A DNA stretch of 9,700 nucleotides from Nitrospirota bacterium (GCA_004298625.1 SCSY01000326.1:1-9700), one strand, 5' to 3'; numbered from the stretch's first letter, positions 1-6,115 are shown. Numbers and translations: made by a program. The notes: generated by a model from the letters alone, not told the origin.

Positions 1-1
1 G

Positions 2-451
2 AAAAACCCGCTTACAAGGGCCGTAAGGATAGACAAGCTCACTCTTGCTGCATTCGAGGCGACATTGATGGAATATGTTGATCTGGAAAAGGCGGTGGAA
101 AACATTCCGACACTCAGGATGCTTCTCCAGAAGCCTGAAACTATCAAAGAAAGAGCAAAGAGGATGGCATCGGGCATAAAGAGGCATATAAAAAACGCAG
201 GGGTAGCGGTCGTCCCCGACACCTCAAAGGCAGGCGGAGGCTCTCTGCCCGAGATGGAATTCCCGACATATGCGGTGGCTATAAGACCGGAGGGTATCTC
301 CGTAAATGAACTTGAGGAGAGATTAAGAAAAGGCGCGCCTCCGATTATTGCCAGGATAAAGGATGACGCCCTTCTGCTTGATGCAAGGACTGTGAGAAAT
401 GAAGAGATGGAGGAATTGGTAAAAGGCGTTCACGCAGCCCTTTACCTTTAA
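2..451 (+). CDS. selA: L-seryl-tRNA(Sec) selenium transferase, C-terminal part (5' truncated by window edge)
   Basis: SelA is a PLP-dependent enzyme that converts seryl-tRNA(Sec) to selenocysteinyl-tRNA(Sec) with selenophosphate. Only about the last 149 residues are present, and the frame is open back to base 2. Visible family signatures are a PLTRAVRIDKLTLAA stretch at the left edge, a GGGSLPEMEFPTYAVAI segment, and a C-terminal GAPPIIARIKDDALLLDARTV block, all typical of the SelA C-terminal domain. The internal TTG at base 65 is not the real start, because homologous sequence continues upstream of it. The TAA stop is only 22 bp from the end of the convergent feo gene. Its presence implies that the host decodes UGA as selenocysteine. 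No selB or selC is in view, and the function is inferred from sequence family only. Confidence 0.92.
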   Translation, partial: KNPLTRAVRIDKLTLAAFEATLMEYVDLEKAVENIPTLRMLLQKPETIKERAKRMASGIKRHIKNAGVAVVPDTSKAGGGSLPEMEFPTYAVAIRPEGISVNELEERLRKGAPPIIARIKDDALLLDARTVRNEEMEELVKGVHAALYL

Positions 452-473
452 CCCCCTATTAAATTTTGTTCTA

Positions 474-623
474 CTAGTGTTTTGGATTAAATTTCTTTTT
501 CACATTGCAGGTTTCGGAATCACACCCCTGGCAATGTCCCTTCTTTTTCCACAGAGAGCGGTATAGAAGATACAAAGCTCCGGCGATGATGACAGCCATT
601 AATGCTATATCTACAAAATTCAT
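474..623 (-). CDS. FeoB-associated Cys-rich membrane protein (small)
   Basis: A 49-residue ORF that begins MNFVDIALMAVIIAGALYLL. It has one transmembrane segment (about residues 3-22), a basic stretch RSLWKKK, and then a Cys cluster HCQGCDSETC (Cys31, Cys34, Cys39) with a Lys-rich tail. This is the layout of the FeoB-associated Cys-rich membrane protein family, small proteins found just downstream of feoB. Their role is unproven; they are thought to help ferrous iron transport, perhaps by handling iron at the membrane. A perfect AGGAGG lies 7 nt before the ATG. The gene is the last of the feo operon, about 110 bp after feoB and separated from it by a palindromic repeat. The family assignment rests on size, topology, Cys pattern and position. 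Confidence 0.85.
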   Translation of the reverse strand: MNFVDIALMAVIIAGALYLLYRSLWKKKGHCQGCDSETCNVKKKFNPKH

Positions 624-646
624 TTCAAAACCTCCTTTTATTTATG

Positions 647-724
647 GTCATTGCGAGGCGAAGCCGAAGCAATCTCGTCCTTTGTGGTGAGATTGCCACG
701 CTCCCTCCAGTCGCTCGCAATGAC
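647..724. repeat. Palindromic MITE/REP-like element between feoB and the Cys-rich gene
   Basis: A 78-bp element with perfect 11-bp terminal inverted repeats, GTCATTGCGAG at 647-657 and CTCGCAATGAC at 714-724. A second inner hairpin pairs GCAATCTC (669-676) with GAGATTGC (689-696). The type 'GTCATTGCGAG...GCAATCTC' is, from general knowledge, a dispersed intergenic repeat in many environmental bacterial genomes. It encodes nothing and is presumably non-autonomous. Transcribed on the - strand, it would fold into a long hairpin between feoB and the last gene and could affect mRNA stability or read-through. That effect is inference. Confidence 0.8.
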
Positions 725-736
725 AACTATTCTGTT

Positions 737-2986
737 TTATCCCAATCCCAACAGCCTTCCTCCCTGATAAATCACAAACGCCACCACCCATGCCAGAACC
801 ATCTGATACGCAAACGCAATTCCGAACCACTTCCATGTGCCGAACTCCTGCCTCATTGCTATGGCAACTACAATGCATGGCATGTAAAGGAGAACAAACG
901 TAATAAAGGCATAGGCAGTGAGTGGTGTAAACTGGCCTTTAATTACATCCCTGAGAGGCGTTCTTTCCTTTGTTTCTTCTGTAGATTCTTTGCTGCTCAG
1001 ACTTGCCATCCCGAAGGTCGAAATCAGATTTGCAGCAGAATCTTTGACAGCGCCTGCAAACGACGTTCCCATCTCTTTTAAATCCTCAGTCAGGGTTGGC
1101 GTCTCTTTATTTTCATCAGCTGCCTTCTGGACATATATCTCGCCCATCGTCCCGACTACTATCTCTTTTGCGATTAAACCGGAAACAAGCGACGATGCAG
1201 CCTCCCAATTTCCGAATCCGAGGGGGGCGAGTACGGGCGCGATTACCTGTCCCATTTTTCCAAGGTAGGAGTCTTTTTTGTGTTCAACACCCCATGGAAG
1301 ATTAAGGAGAAACCATACAAGGATTGAAACAGCAAGAATATACGTCCCCGCCTTGATAAGAAAGTGCTTTCCCTTTTCCCATGTGTGAATCATCAAACTC
1401 CTGAAAGAAGGCATCCTGTATGGCGGGAGCTCCATGATGAACATCGGCGATTCGCCTTTAAAAAGCGTTCTTTTGAATATAATCCCCATAAGCACAGCAA
1501 GCGCAATTCCCATCACATATAATGACCATAGAACTGTTCCTACATACGCTGTGAAAAAAGCTCCGATAAAGACTACATATACAGGAAGCCTTGCACCGCA
1601 TGACATGAGAGGTATGAGCAGTGATGTGAGCGCCTTGTCTCTCGGATTTTCAAGCACCCTTGTTGCATATACCGCTGGCACATTGCACCCGAAACCGAGA
1701 AGCATTGGAATAAATGACTTTCCGTGAAGGCCCATGCTGTGCATTGCCCTGTCCATAACAAATGCAGCCCTCGCCATATATCCGCTCCCCTCAAGAAAGG
1801 TGATGAAGAACATCATGGCGAATATAACAGGCACAAACACAAGGACAAACCCGACCCCAGCGATAATTCCGTCTGTAGCAAGCGACGCGGTCCATGCCGG
1901 TGCATGAGCGAAGCCGAGAATTACTTCAGCCCATCTCCTGAAAGGCCCCGCAGTCATGGCGTCAATCCAGTCGCCGAACGGAGCAGAGACATCGAATGTA
2001 AGTTTAAAGACAAGCCACATGGCGGCAAGGAATATCGGGATGCCCAAAAATCTGTTCAGGACGATCTTGTCAATCTTCTCAGTTAATTCCATTTTTTTAA
2101 ATTCCGGTTTCTTCAATACCTCTCTTGTAAGACCTGCTGCCACAGCATATCTGGCATCGGCCATTATTGACTCCATATCCTCTCCATGCGCCTTTTTGAG
2201 ATGCCGTGTAGCTTCCTCTATAAAGGATTGGTTTTCGATATTAATCTCTTCCATCACATGGCTGTCTCTCTCCATGAGTTTAAAGGCAAGCCATCTCAAG
2301 GGATATTTTTCTGAAAGCTGAGAATAGCTATTCTGTATCTGTTTCTCTACGATAGAGACCGATGATTCGATATCGCTGCCGTAATTAAGTTTCTTTGGAC
2401 GATGCATGGATACGCTGTTTGTAATATTTGTAATCGCCTTCAACAGATTATCCAATCCCATTTTTTTTGTTGCGACTGTCGGGATGACCTCGACGCCGAG
2501 AATCTTTTCCATGGCCTTCGTGTCAATCTTGTAGCCCTTCTTTTCTGCCTCGTCATAGATGTTCAGGGCGATAACAACCGGGATACCCAGTTCGAGAAGC
2601 TGAACAGTGAGATAAAGATTCCTTTCGAGATTTGTGGCATCTACCACATTTACTATCACATCAGGTTTTTCATGGACAAGATAGTCCCTCGCTATAATTT
2701 CTTCCTGAGTATATGGGCTGAGGCTGTATGTGCCCGGGAGATCAACAAGTTTGATATTTGTCCCCTCGTATTCAAACAGAGCAGACTTCTTTTCCACTGT
2801 AACACCGGGCCAGTTGCCGACATAGAGCCTTGTCCCTGCAATTGCATTTATCAGGGTTGACTTACCTGAATTGGGGTTGCCTGCAACAGCAACGGTAATA
2901 GTTTTTATTTCGGATTTCGGATTTGCAATTTCGGATTTTAAATCCGCAATCCGCAATCCGCAATCCGCATTTTTCTGCGTTCTCAC
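737..2986 (-). CDS. feoB: Ferrous iron transport protein B (GTPase-coupled Fe2+ permease)
   Basis: FeoB is the inner-membrane Fe2+ transporter with a cytosolic G-protein domain. The product is 749 residues, normal for the family. G-motifs are G1 GNPNSGKS (36-43), the G2 region VGNWPGVTVEKK (56-67), G3 DLPG (82-85) and G4 NIYD (142-145). A helical spacer follows, then two Gate/nucleoside-recognition membrane domains with the conserved GFGCNVPAV and SCGARLPVY segments. The start is GTG: it overlaps the feoA stop (GTGA, 4 nt) and has GGAGGTG just upstream, so the two genes are translationally coupled. An oddity is residues 3-28, ahead of the first GTPase beta strand, which are encoded by a short tandem repeat and look like a non-family extension. 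The TAA stop lies 13 bp before a palindromic repeat. Fur control is inferred from the operon's upstream Fur box. Confidence 0.97.
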   Translation of the reverse strand: MRTQKNADCGLRIADLKSEIANPKSEIKTITVAVAGNPNSGKSTLINAIAGTRLYVGNWPGVTVEKKSALFEYEGTNIKLVDLPGTYSLSPYTQEEIIARDYLVHEKPDVIVNVVDATNLERNLYLTVQLLELGIPVVIALNIYDEAEKKGYKIDTKAMEKILGVEVIPTVATKKMGLDNLLKAITNITNSVSMHRPKKLNYGSDIESSVSIVEKQIQNSYSQLSEKYPLRWLAFKLMERDSHVMEEINIENQSFIEEATRHLKKAHGEDMESIMADARYAVAAGLTREVLKKPEFKKMELTEKIDKIVLNRFLGIPIFLAAMWLVFKLTFDVSAPFGDWIDAMTAGPFRRWAEVILGFAHAPAWTASLATDGIIAGVGFVLVFVPVIFAMMFFITFLEGSGYMARAAFVMDRAMHSMGLHGKSFIPMLLGFGCNVPAVYATRVLENPRDKALTSLLIPLMSCGARLPVYVVFIGAFFTAYVGTVLWSLYVMGIALAVLMGIIFKRTLFKGESPMFIMELPPYRMPSFRSLMIHTWEKGKHFLIKAGTYILAVSILVWFLLNLPWGVEHKKDSYLGKMGQVIAPVLAPLGFGNWEAASSLVSGLIAKEIVVGTMGEIYVQKAADENKETPTLTEDLKEMGTSFAGAVKDSAANLISTFGMASLSSKESTEETKERTPLRDVIKGQFTPLTAYAFITFVLLYMPCIVVAIAMRQEFGTWKWFGIAFAYQMVLAWVVAFVIYQGGRLLGLG
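2906..2970. repeat. Short tandem repeat inside the 5' end of feoB
   Basis: Two blocks of 7-bp-type repeats lie head to head: TTTCGGA-type units at 2908-2937, and four ATCCGCA units at 2942-2970. The two blocks are roughly inverted copies joined at a small palindrome, GGATTTTAAATCC. The sequence is in frame and translates on the - strand as part of the FeoB N-terminus (NADCGLRIADLKSEIANPKS). Repeats of this style are usually intergenic, so its location within a coding region is notable. Confidence 0.75.
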
Positions 2987-3210
2987 TTCACCACCTCCAC
3001 TTCAATTCCCTCCGCCTCTTTTTTTCGCAAGGATAGATTGTAATTCTTAATTGTCACTTCAATGGGGTCGCCGAGGGGCGCTATTTTTTCGACCTTTACC
3101 TTTTCTCCCACAAGCACACCCATATCCATGAGTCTTCTTTTTAAGGGGCCCATAGCGCCCATCTTTGTTATCTTCCCGTGTTCTCCGGGTTTTAAGTTTG
3201 CTAAATTCAT
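2983..3210 (-). CDS. feoA: FeoA family protein (standard type)
   Basis: A 75-residue SH3-like FeoA protein, the small cytosolic partner of FeoB thought to modulate its GTPase or transport activity. Family signatures are MNLANLKPGEHGKI at the start, then LKRRLMDMGVLVGEKV, the APLGDPIEVTI strand and the LSLRKKEAEGIEVE C-terminus, matching the usual pattern of 'L..G..G.I', 'RL.dmG...G', 'GdPi' and 'lRk.eA..I.V'. Length is typical. GGAGG lies 4 nt before the ATG. The stop codon overlaps the GTG of feoB by 4 nt, so they are co-translated. It is one of two FeoA-domain genes in this operon and the one that keeps the classic sequence, so it is the likelier direct partner of FeoB. Confidence 0.95.
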   Translation of the reverse strand: MNLANLKPGEHGKITKMGAMGPLKRRLMDMGVLVGEKVKVEKIAPLGDPIEVTIKNYNLSLRKKEAEGIEVEVVK

Positions 3211-3230
3211 ATTTCCTCCATTTCTATTTA

Positions 3231-3356
3231 GTGTCAGTTTTCAGTGTCAGTGTCAGTTTACAGAGTCACCCTTCGACAAGCTCAGGGTTACAGTCATGAG
3301 GAGCCTGTCGAACCATGCCGTTTACTGACACTATCCACTGACACTGTTCACTGTCT
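3231..3356. repeat. Compound palindromic repeat between the two feoA genes
   Basis: The core pairs TTCGACAAGCTC (3272-3283) with GAGCCTGTCGAA (3301-3312), an inverted repeat with one mismatch. This is the CTTCGACAAGCTCAGG type that is dispersed in many environmental genomes. It is flanked by shorter AGTGTCAG(T) units on the left (3231-3260) and their inverted copies ACTGACACT on the right (3324-3345), which makes a nested hairpin. The right end supplies the last few codons and the TGA stop of the variant feoA gene. It is non-coding apart from that overlap. Confidence 0.75.
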
Positions 3357-3596
3357 TTTTACCATTATCTTCATTGCCATGCCTCTGCCTATGGCAATTC
3401 GAGATTCGTCTACCTTTACAAGGAGAGAGCCTCGTCCCTCGTTGTTCAGCATCTCCACCATCTTGCCGACTCGCAGTCCCATATCCTCTGCATGGCATAA
3501 CTGATGCCTGCTGCTTTCATGGACGCAGCTTTTTGGTCCCCTTATTTCCACAATTTCTGCCTGTTCACCTCTGCTTAAAAGCCCAAGCGGCGACAT
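3348..3596 (-). CDS. Variant FeoA-domain protein with a Cys/His insert
   Basis: An 82-residue FeoA-like protein. The N-terminus (LGLLSRGEQAEIVEIRG) and the C-terminal half (DMGLRVGKMVEML, then SLLVKVDESRIAIGRGMAMKIMV) follow the FeoA fold pattern. Between them, where FeoA usually has a short loop, lies a segment with Cys24, His26, His31, Cys34 and His35 (CVHE....HQLCHAEDMG), which could bind a metal. FeoA-type proteins with such residues exist, but their function is not established; iron sensing or delivery is a guess. GGAGG lies shortly before the ATG. The gene follows the beta-barrel gene by about 10 bp, so it is in the same transcript. Its last residues (KRQ) and stop come from the adjoining repeat, so the natural C-terminus may have been altered. 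Confidence 0.88.
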   Translation of the reverse strand: MSPLGLLSRGEQAEIVEIRGPKSCVHESSRHQLCHAEDMGLRVGKMVEMLNNEGRGSLLVKVDESRIAIGRGMAMKIMVKRQ

Positions 3597-3606
3597 AGTC
3601 CCTCCT

Positions 3607-4425
3607 TCAAAATTTCAGTGCAATGCCTGCAAGGAATGTCAAATCGGTTTCCGGTTTATTAAGGCCGCCTTTTACGCCTATATCAACGGCAATATTTTCT
3701 GCTATTGAATAAATCAACCCGCCCAGTATAAATGCCGGCTGGGTATTTGATGTCTTGTCAGGATTTCTCTCTATGCCGATATTGGCCACTGCTTTCAGCT
3801 CTTTTATAACTTCCACTTCAGATGCAAGAGATGCATGCCAGATATCTTTTCTGTTTGCATCCCTGTCCGCTTGAAGCTTATAGGCATTATGCGTGTAGCC
3901 CAGGTTCAGATGAAATGCCCAGGGCTTTATCTCGGTAGTTGTTATAAACATAAGGCCATACGAAGCCCGTCCGTTGCCGAGGCCTTTATTTTCGTTGCCT
4001 GTCGGCAGTGTGACCCCGGGTTTTAGAGCAAGGCTTAGCTCGTCTTTTTCAAAGAATCGCCACTTGACCTCTAATGACATATCGGATATGCCGTCGCCTT
4101 GTTCGGTTGCATCAGTTGTAACAAGCCCGTCTATCCTTGTCTTTTTCCATTGGTACGGCAGGCCGAGCACAATATCTGTATTATCTGTTATGCCGTACGA
4201 TAATATGGTTGCCAGTTCACCGCCGGTCTCCTTCTTTGTTTCCCATTTCTTTTCATCTTTGTTGAACTGTTGCTCATTTTCCCTGCTGAATTCGCTGTTG
4301 ACCTCAGCCTGAAAATTTCCCTTCCCCTGTGTGCCGGCATCGTCCGTAATCAAGGGGTGCGCAGCAAATGCGGTTACATTAATGAACAGCGCCATTAACA
4401 CTCCCAATAAAACTCTCTTAGCCAT
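3607..4425 (-). CDS. Predicted outer-membrane beta-barrel protein, MetA-pathway/transporter-like family
   Basis: A 272-residue protein with a Sec signal peptide: basic MAKR, a hydrophobic core to about residue 19, and an AFA|A cleavage site at 21/22. The mature start HPLITDDAGTQGKG is characteristic of the 'putative MetA-pathway of phenol degradation' (Phenol_MetA_deg, PF13557-like) beta-barrels. The rest alternates polar and aromatic/hydrophobic residues and ends in LAGIALKF, with the terminal Phe expected of an outer-membrane insertion signal. AGGAGG precedes the ATG by about 9 nt. It is the first full-length gene after a Fur box and is about 10 bp from the variant feoA, so it probably belongs to the ferrous iron regulon, perhaps as an outer-membrane pore for iron. 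The family's substrates are poorly known, so the transport role is inference. Confidence 0.8.
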   Translation of the reverse strand: MAKRVLLGVLMALFINVTAFAAHPLITDDAGTQGKGNFQAEVNSEFSRENEQQFNKDEKKWETKKETGGELATILSYGITDNTDIVLGLPYQWKKTRIDGLVTTDATEQGDGISDMSLEVKWRFFEKDELSLALKPGVTLPTGNENKGLGNGRASYGLMFITTTEIKPWAFHLNLGYTHNAYKLQADRDANRKDIWHASLASEVEVIKELKAVANIGIERNPDKTSNTQPAFILGGLIYSIAENIAVDIGVKGGLNKPETDLTFLAGIALKF

Positions 4426-4501
4426 TTTGTAAATCCTCCTTTTTGATTAAGCAATTTAAACAATCCTTCAGTGTGCAAATTCCGCATGAGTGATGCATCA
4501 T
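4418..4501 (-). CDS. Possible 27-residue Cys-rich leader peptide
   Basis: A short ORF begins MMHHSCGICTLKDCLNC and ends with TAA inside the start of the beta-barrel gene (8-nt overlap). It has four Cys in a CxxC-x4-CxxC layout plus two His, in a ferrous iron leader. It has no strong ribosome site of its own. However, a 10-codon ORF (4498-4530, start MRRDKEIFRS) has a good TAAGGAGGG 5 nt before its ATG, and its TGA overlaps this ATG by 4 nt, so it could be reached by coupling. The same frame is open back to an ATG at 4561, with text DAARQRNIPVMMHHSCGIC that resembles the start of a thioredoxin-like fold. It may therefore be a gene remnant. Reality and function are both uncertain. Confidence 0.35.
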   Translation of the reverse strand: MMHHSCGICTLKDCLNCLIKKEDLQNG

Positions 4502-4549
4502 GACCGGAATATTTCTTTGTCTCGCCGCATCTAAGCCCTCCTTATAGTT

Positions 4550-4568
4550 AACGATAATCATTATCAAT
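4550..4568 (-). promoter_or_regulatory. Fur box in front of the iron-uptake operon
   Basis: GATAAT-C-ATTATC (4553-4565) is a perfect inverted repeat that matches the core of the Fur consensus (GATAATGATAATCATTATC), with a further AATAAT next to it. It lies about 125 bp before the beta-barrel start and just after the fur stop. On the - strand, GATAAT within it can itself serve as a -10 element, so Fur-Fe2+ binding would block transcription. The -35 is not clear. Confidence 0.85.
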
Positions 4569-4584
4569 AATTAGGCAAAAAAAT

Positions 4585-5016
4585 TTACCTACACTTCTTA
4601 CACATTCCGTATATCTCCAATTTATGCCTCATCGGGACAAAATCATTGGCCTCTGCAAGTTTCCCCTGAAGTTTTTCGATCTTCTCATCATGGACTTCAA
4701 TAAACCTGCCGCACTTCATGCATATAAGATGGTCGTGGTGCTCATGACCATATTTCTGCTCGAATCTTGCTTTATGAGAGCCTATCTTTATCTCATCAGC
4801 CAAACCGCATTCGGTCATTAATTTTAAATTGCGATGCACCGTGGCATAACCTATATCCTGATTTGTCTTTTTTACCGCGGTGTAAAGATCATCTATAGTG
4901 ATATGCTTGCCTGAAGCGAGGAACGCCCCAAGAATTGCCTCTCTCTGTTTGGTGTAGCGCAATCCCTTTTCTTTTATATAGTTAAAAAAAATATCCCTTG
5001 CTTCAGTTTTACCCAT
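4585..5016 (-). CDS. fur: Ferric uptake regulator family protein (Fur)
   Basis: A 143-residue metal-responsive repressor of the Fur family. The N-terminal winged helix includes LRYTKQREAILGAF and the recognition helix region DIGYATVHRNLKLM. The C-terminal dimerization/metal domain has HEHHDHLICMKCG and a final CKKC, so both CxxC zinc-site pairs are present. The ATG at 5016 is chosen over an upstream in-frame start at 5079, because the longer version would run through the Fur box and -10 region and adds 21 residues unlike the family; GGGAG precedes 5016 by 6 nt. The recognition helix reads TVHRNL rather than the common TVYRTL. Fur rather than Zur, PerR or Nur is favoured by the downstream feo operon and the Fur boxes, but the metal cannot be proven from sequence. 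Confidence 0.92.
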   Translation of the reverse strand: MGKTEARDIFFNYIKEKGLRYTKQREAILGAFLASGKHITIDDLYTAVKKTNQDIGYATVHRNLKLMTECGLADEIKIGSHKARFEQKYGHEHHDHLICMKCGRFIEVHDEKIEKLQGKLAEANDFVPMRHKLEIYGMCKKCR

Positions 5017-5034
5017 AAAGGACTCCCAACTAAT

Positions 5035-5053
5035 ATTGATAACTATTATCAAT
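5035..5053 (-). promoter_or_regulatory. Fur box in front of fur (autoregulation)
   Basis: ATTGATAA-CTA-TTATCAAT is a perfect 19-bp inverted repeat, and its central 7-1-7 reading (TGATAAC-T-ATTATCA) differs from the Fur consensus by one base. It begins inside the -10 element of the fur promoter and lies 19 bp before the fur ATG, so Fur probably represses its own gene. Confidence 0.8.
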
Positions 5054-5079
5054 ATAACAGAAGGCATCAGGTTTGTCAA
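5051..5079 (-). promoter_or_regulatory. Sigma-70-type promoter of fur
   Basis: On the - strand, a perfect -35 TTGACA (5074-5079) is followed after 17 bp by TATATT (5051-5056), one mismatch from the -10 consensus. An A/T-run block just upstream (about 5082-5102) resembles an UP element. The predicted transcript starts inside the Fur box. Confidence 0.8.
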
Positions 5080-5182
5080 GGTTTTTTAAAAAATCTTTTT
5101 TCCGGGGATAGTCTGACTGCGGACATTATAGCAACAACTTTCTCACGCCCTGAAAGAACCCTGGCGCTTTATCGGATAGATA

Positions 5183-5213
5183 TTGACCCAATATGTTAAA
5201 ATTTCATTCTAAT
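5183..5213 (+). promoter_or_regulatory. Candidate promoter of the MTAP-family gene
   Basis: TTGACC (5183-5188) and TCTAAT (5208-5213) each differ from the sigma-70 consensus by one base, with a 19-bp spacer that is slightly long. The site ends 22 bp before the ATG at 5236. Upstream (5103-5182) nothing else is evident. Confidence 0.4.
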
Positions 5214-5235
5214 AACGTGTCCTTGAGGAGATGAA

Positions 5236-6015
5236 ATGATAGGCGTGATCGGCGGGAGCGGGGTTTATGAGATCGAGGGAATCGTCATCAAAGAAGAGAG
5301 GAAGGTCTCGACTCCCTTCGGAGAGCCCTCCGACGCCTACCGGATAGGCGAGATAGCAGGGATAGAAATCGCATTCCTTCCAAGGCACGGCTCTCCTCAT
5401 CATATAGCTCCCCACAAGATAAATTATAGGGCTAATATCCGGGGGTTTAAGGATCTCGGCGCAGAAAGGATTATCTCGATAAACGCCGTCGGCGGCATAA
5501 ACCGAAAGCTGAAACCCGGCGCTATTGTTATTCCCGACCAAATCATAGACCTGACAGAGGGCAGGGAAAGAACTTTTTATGATAAAGAAGATATAGTCCA
5601 TGTTGATTTTACAGAACCCTATTGTCCCGAACTCAGGGCTGCGATATTTTCAGCCGGAGAAAAGAGCGGGATAGATGTGGTGAAGAGGGCAACTTATGCC
5701 TGTGTGAATGGCCCGAGGCTTGAGACCGCAGCGGAGATAAGGGCATTCGGGTTTCTCGGAGCGGATGTTGTCGGTATGACGGGGATGCCTGAGGCCATAC
5801 TTGCAAGGGAGCTTGAGATATGCTTTACAGGGCTTGCAGTTGTTACAAATCATGCAGCGGGAATCTCAAAGACAAGGCTTACTGCAACAGAGGTTGTGAT
5901 GAAGATGAAGGAAGCGACAGAAAGGATCAAGCATCTTCTGAAAGAGACTTTTGCAAACATATCTCCCGGTAGAAACTGCGCCTGCAGGGATGCTCTGAAA
6001 AATGCGAAGATGTGA
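5236..6015 (+). CDS. mtnP: Purine nucleoside phosphorylase of the MTAP/MTI phosphorylase family
   Basis: A 259-residue trimeric-type PNP/MTAP family enzyme that cleaves 5'-methylthio-nucleosides with phosphate and salvages methionine and purines. Motifs: phosphate-binding GGSG (6-9), PRHGSPHHIAPHKINYRANI (49-68), NAVGG (83-87), NGPRLETAAEIRAF (158-171), VGMTGMPEAILARE (179-192) and TNHAAG (204-209). Adenine-specific MTAPs normally have an Asp-containing TDYD-like motif at the last site. Here Asn205 is found, as in 6-oxopurine phosphorylases and in Pseudomonas methylthioinosine phosphorylase (VVNWAAG), so methylthioinosine, inosine or guanosine is the likelier substrate. GAGGAG lies 5 nt before the ATG. 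It is divergent from fur and followed by a 100-bp gap. The tail (about 245-259, with a CxC) is less family-like. Confidence 0.88.
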   Translation: MIGVIGGSGVYEIEGIVIKEERKVSTPFGEPSDAYRIGEIAGIEIAFLPRHGSPHHIAPHKINYRANIRGFKDLGAERIISINAVGGINRKLKPGAIVIPDQIIDLTEGRERTFYDKEDIVHVDFTEPYCPELRAAIFSAGEKSGIDVVKRATYACVNGPRLETAAEIRAFGFLGADVVGMTGMPEAILARELEICFTGLAVVTNHAAGISKTRLTATEVVMKMKEATERIKHLLKETFANISPGRNCACRDALKNAKM

Positions 6016-6026
6016 TATTATAAAAA

Positions 6027-6057
6027 AGCGTGTAGCGTATAGCGGTTAGCGTGTAGC
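6027..6057. repeat. Degenerate 7-bp tandem repeat
   Basis: Four imperfect units of the TGTAGCG/TATAGCG/GTTAGCG type lie in the 100-bp gap between the phosphorylase and the response regulator. The inner AGCGTATAGCG (6034-6044) is found inverted at 7493-7503. The rest of the gap (6058-6115) shows no clear promoter or ribosome site. Confidence 0.55.
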
Positions 6058-6115
6058 TTGGAAAATAAAGATTCCATTCTTTACGTTAATCCCTGCGCCC
6101 TATGCCCTTTTTAAT

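Noticed and set aside
452..473. Bidirectional terminator between selA and the feo operon
   Set aside because: No stem of convincing length is visible in this 22-bp gap.
505..690. 61-codon ORF on the + strand, and a 159-codon one at 602-1081
   Set aside because: They lie opposite the Cys-rich gene, the palindromic repeat and feoB, have no recognisable protein features, and are antisense shadows.
2906..2970. CRISPR array
   Set aside because: Units are 7 bp with no spacers and lie in an open feoB frame.
4498..4530. 10-codon ORF with a strong ribosome site as an independent gene
   Set aside because: It is too short to claim a product; it is mentioned only as a possible coupling leader for the Cys-rich frame.
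5017..5079. Longer Fur start 21 codons upstream
   Set aside because: It would make the Fur box and the -10 element coding, and the added residues are hydrophobic and unlike any Fur N-terminus.
6058..6115. Promoter for the response regulator
   Set aside because: TTTACG and TATGCC are separated by only 15 bp and match poorly; not strong enough to list.
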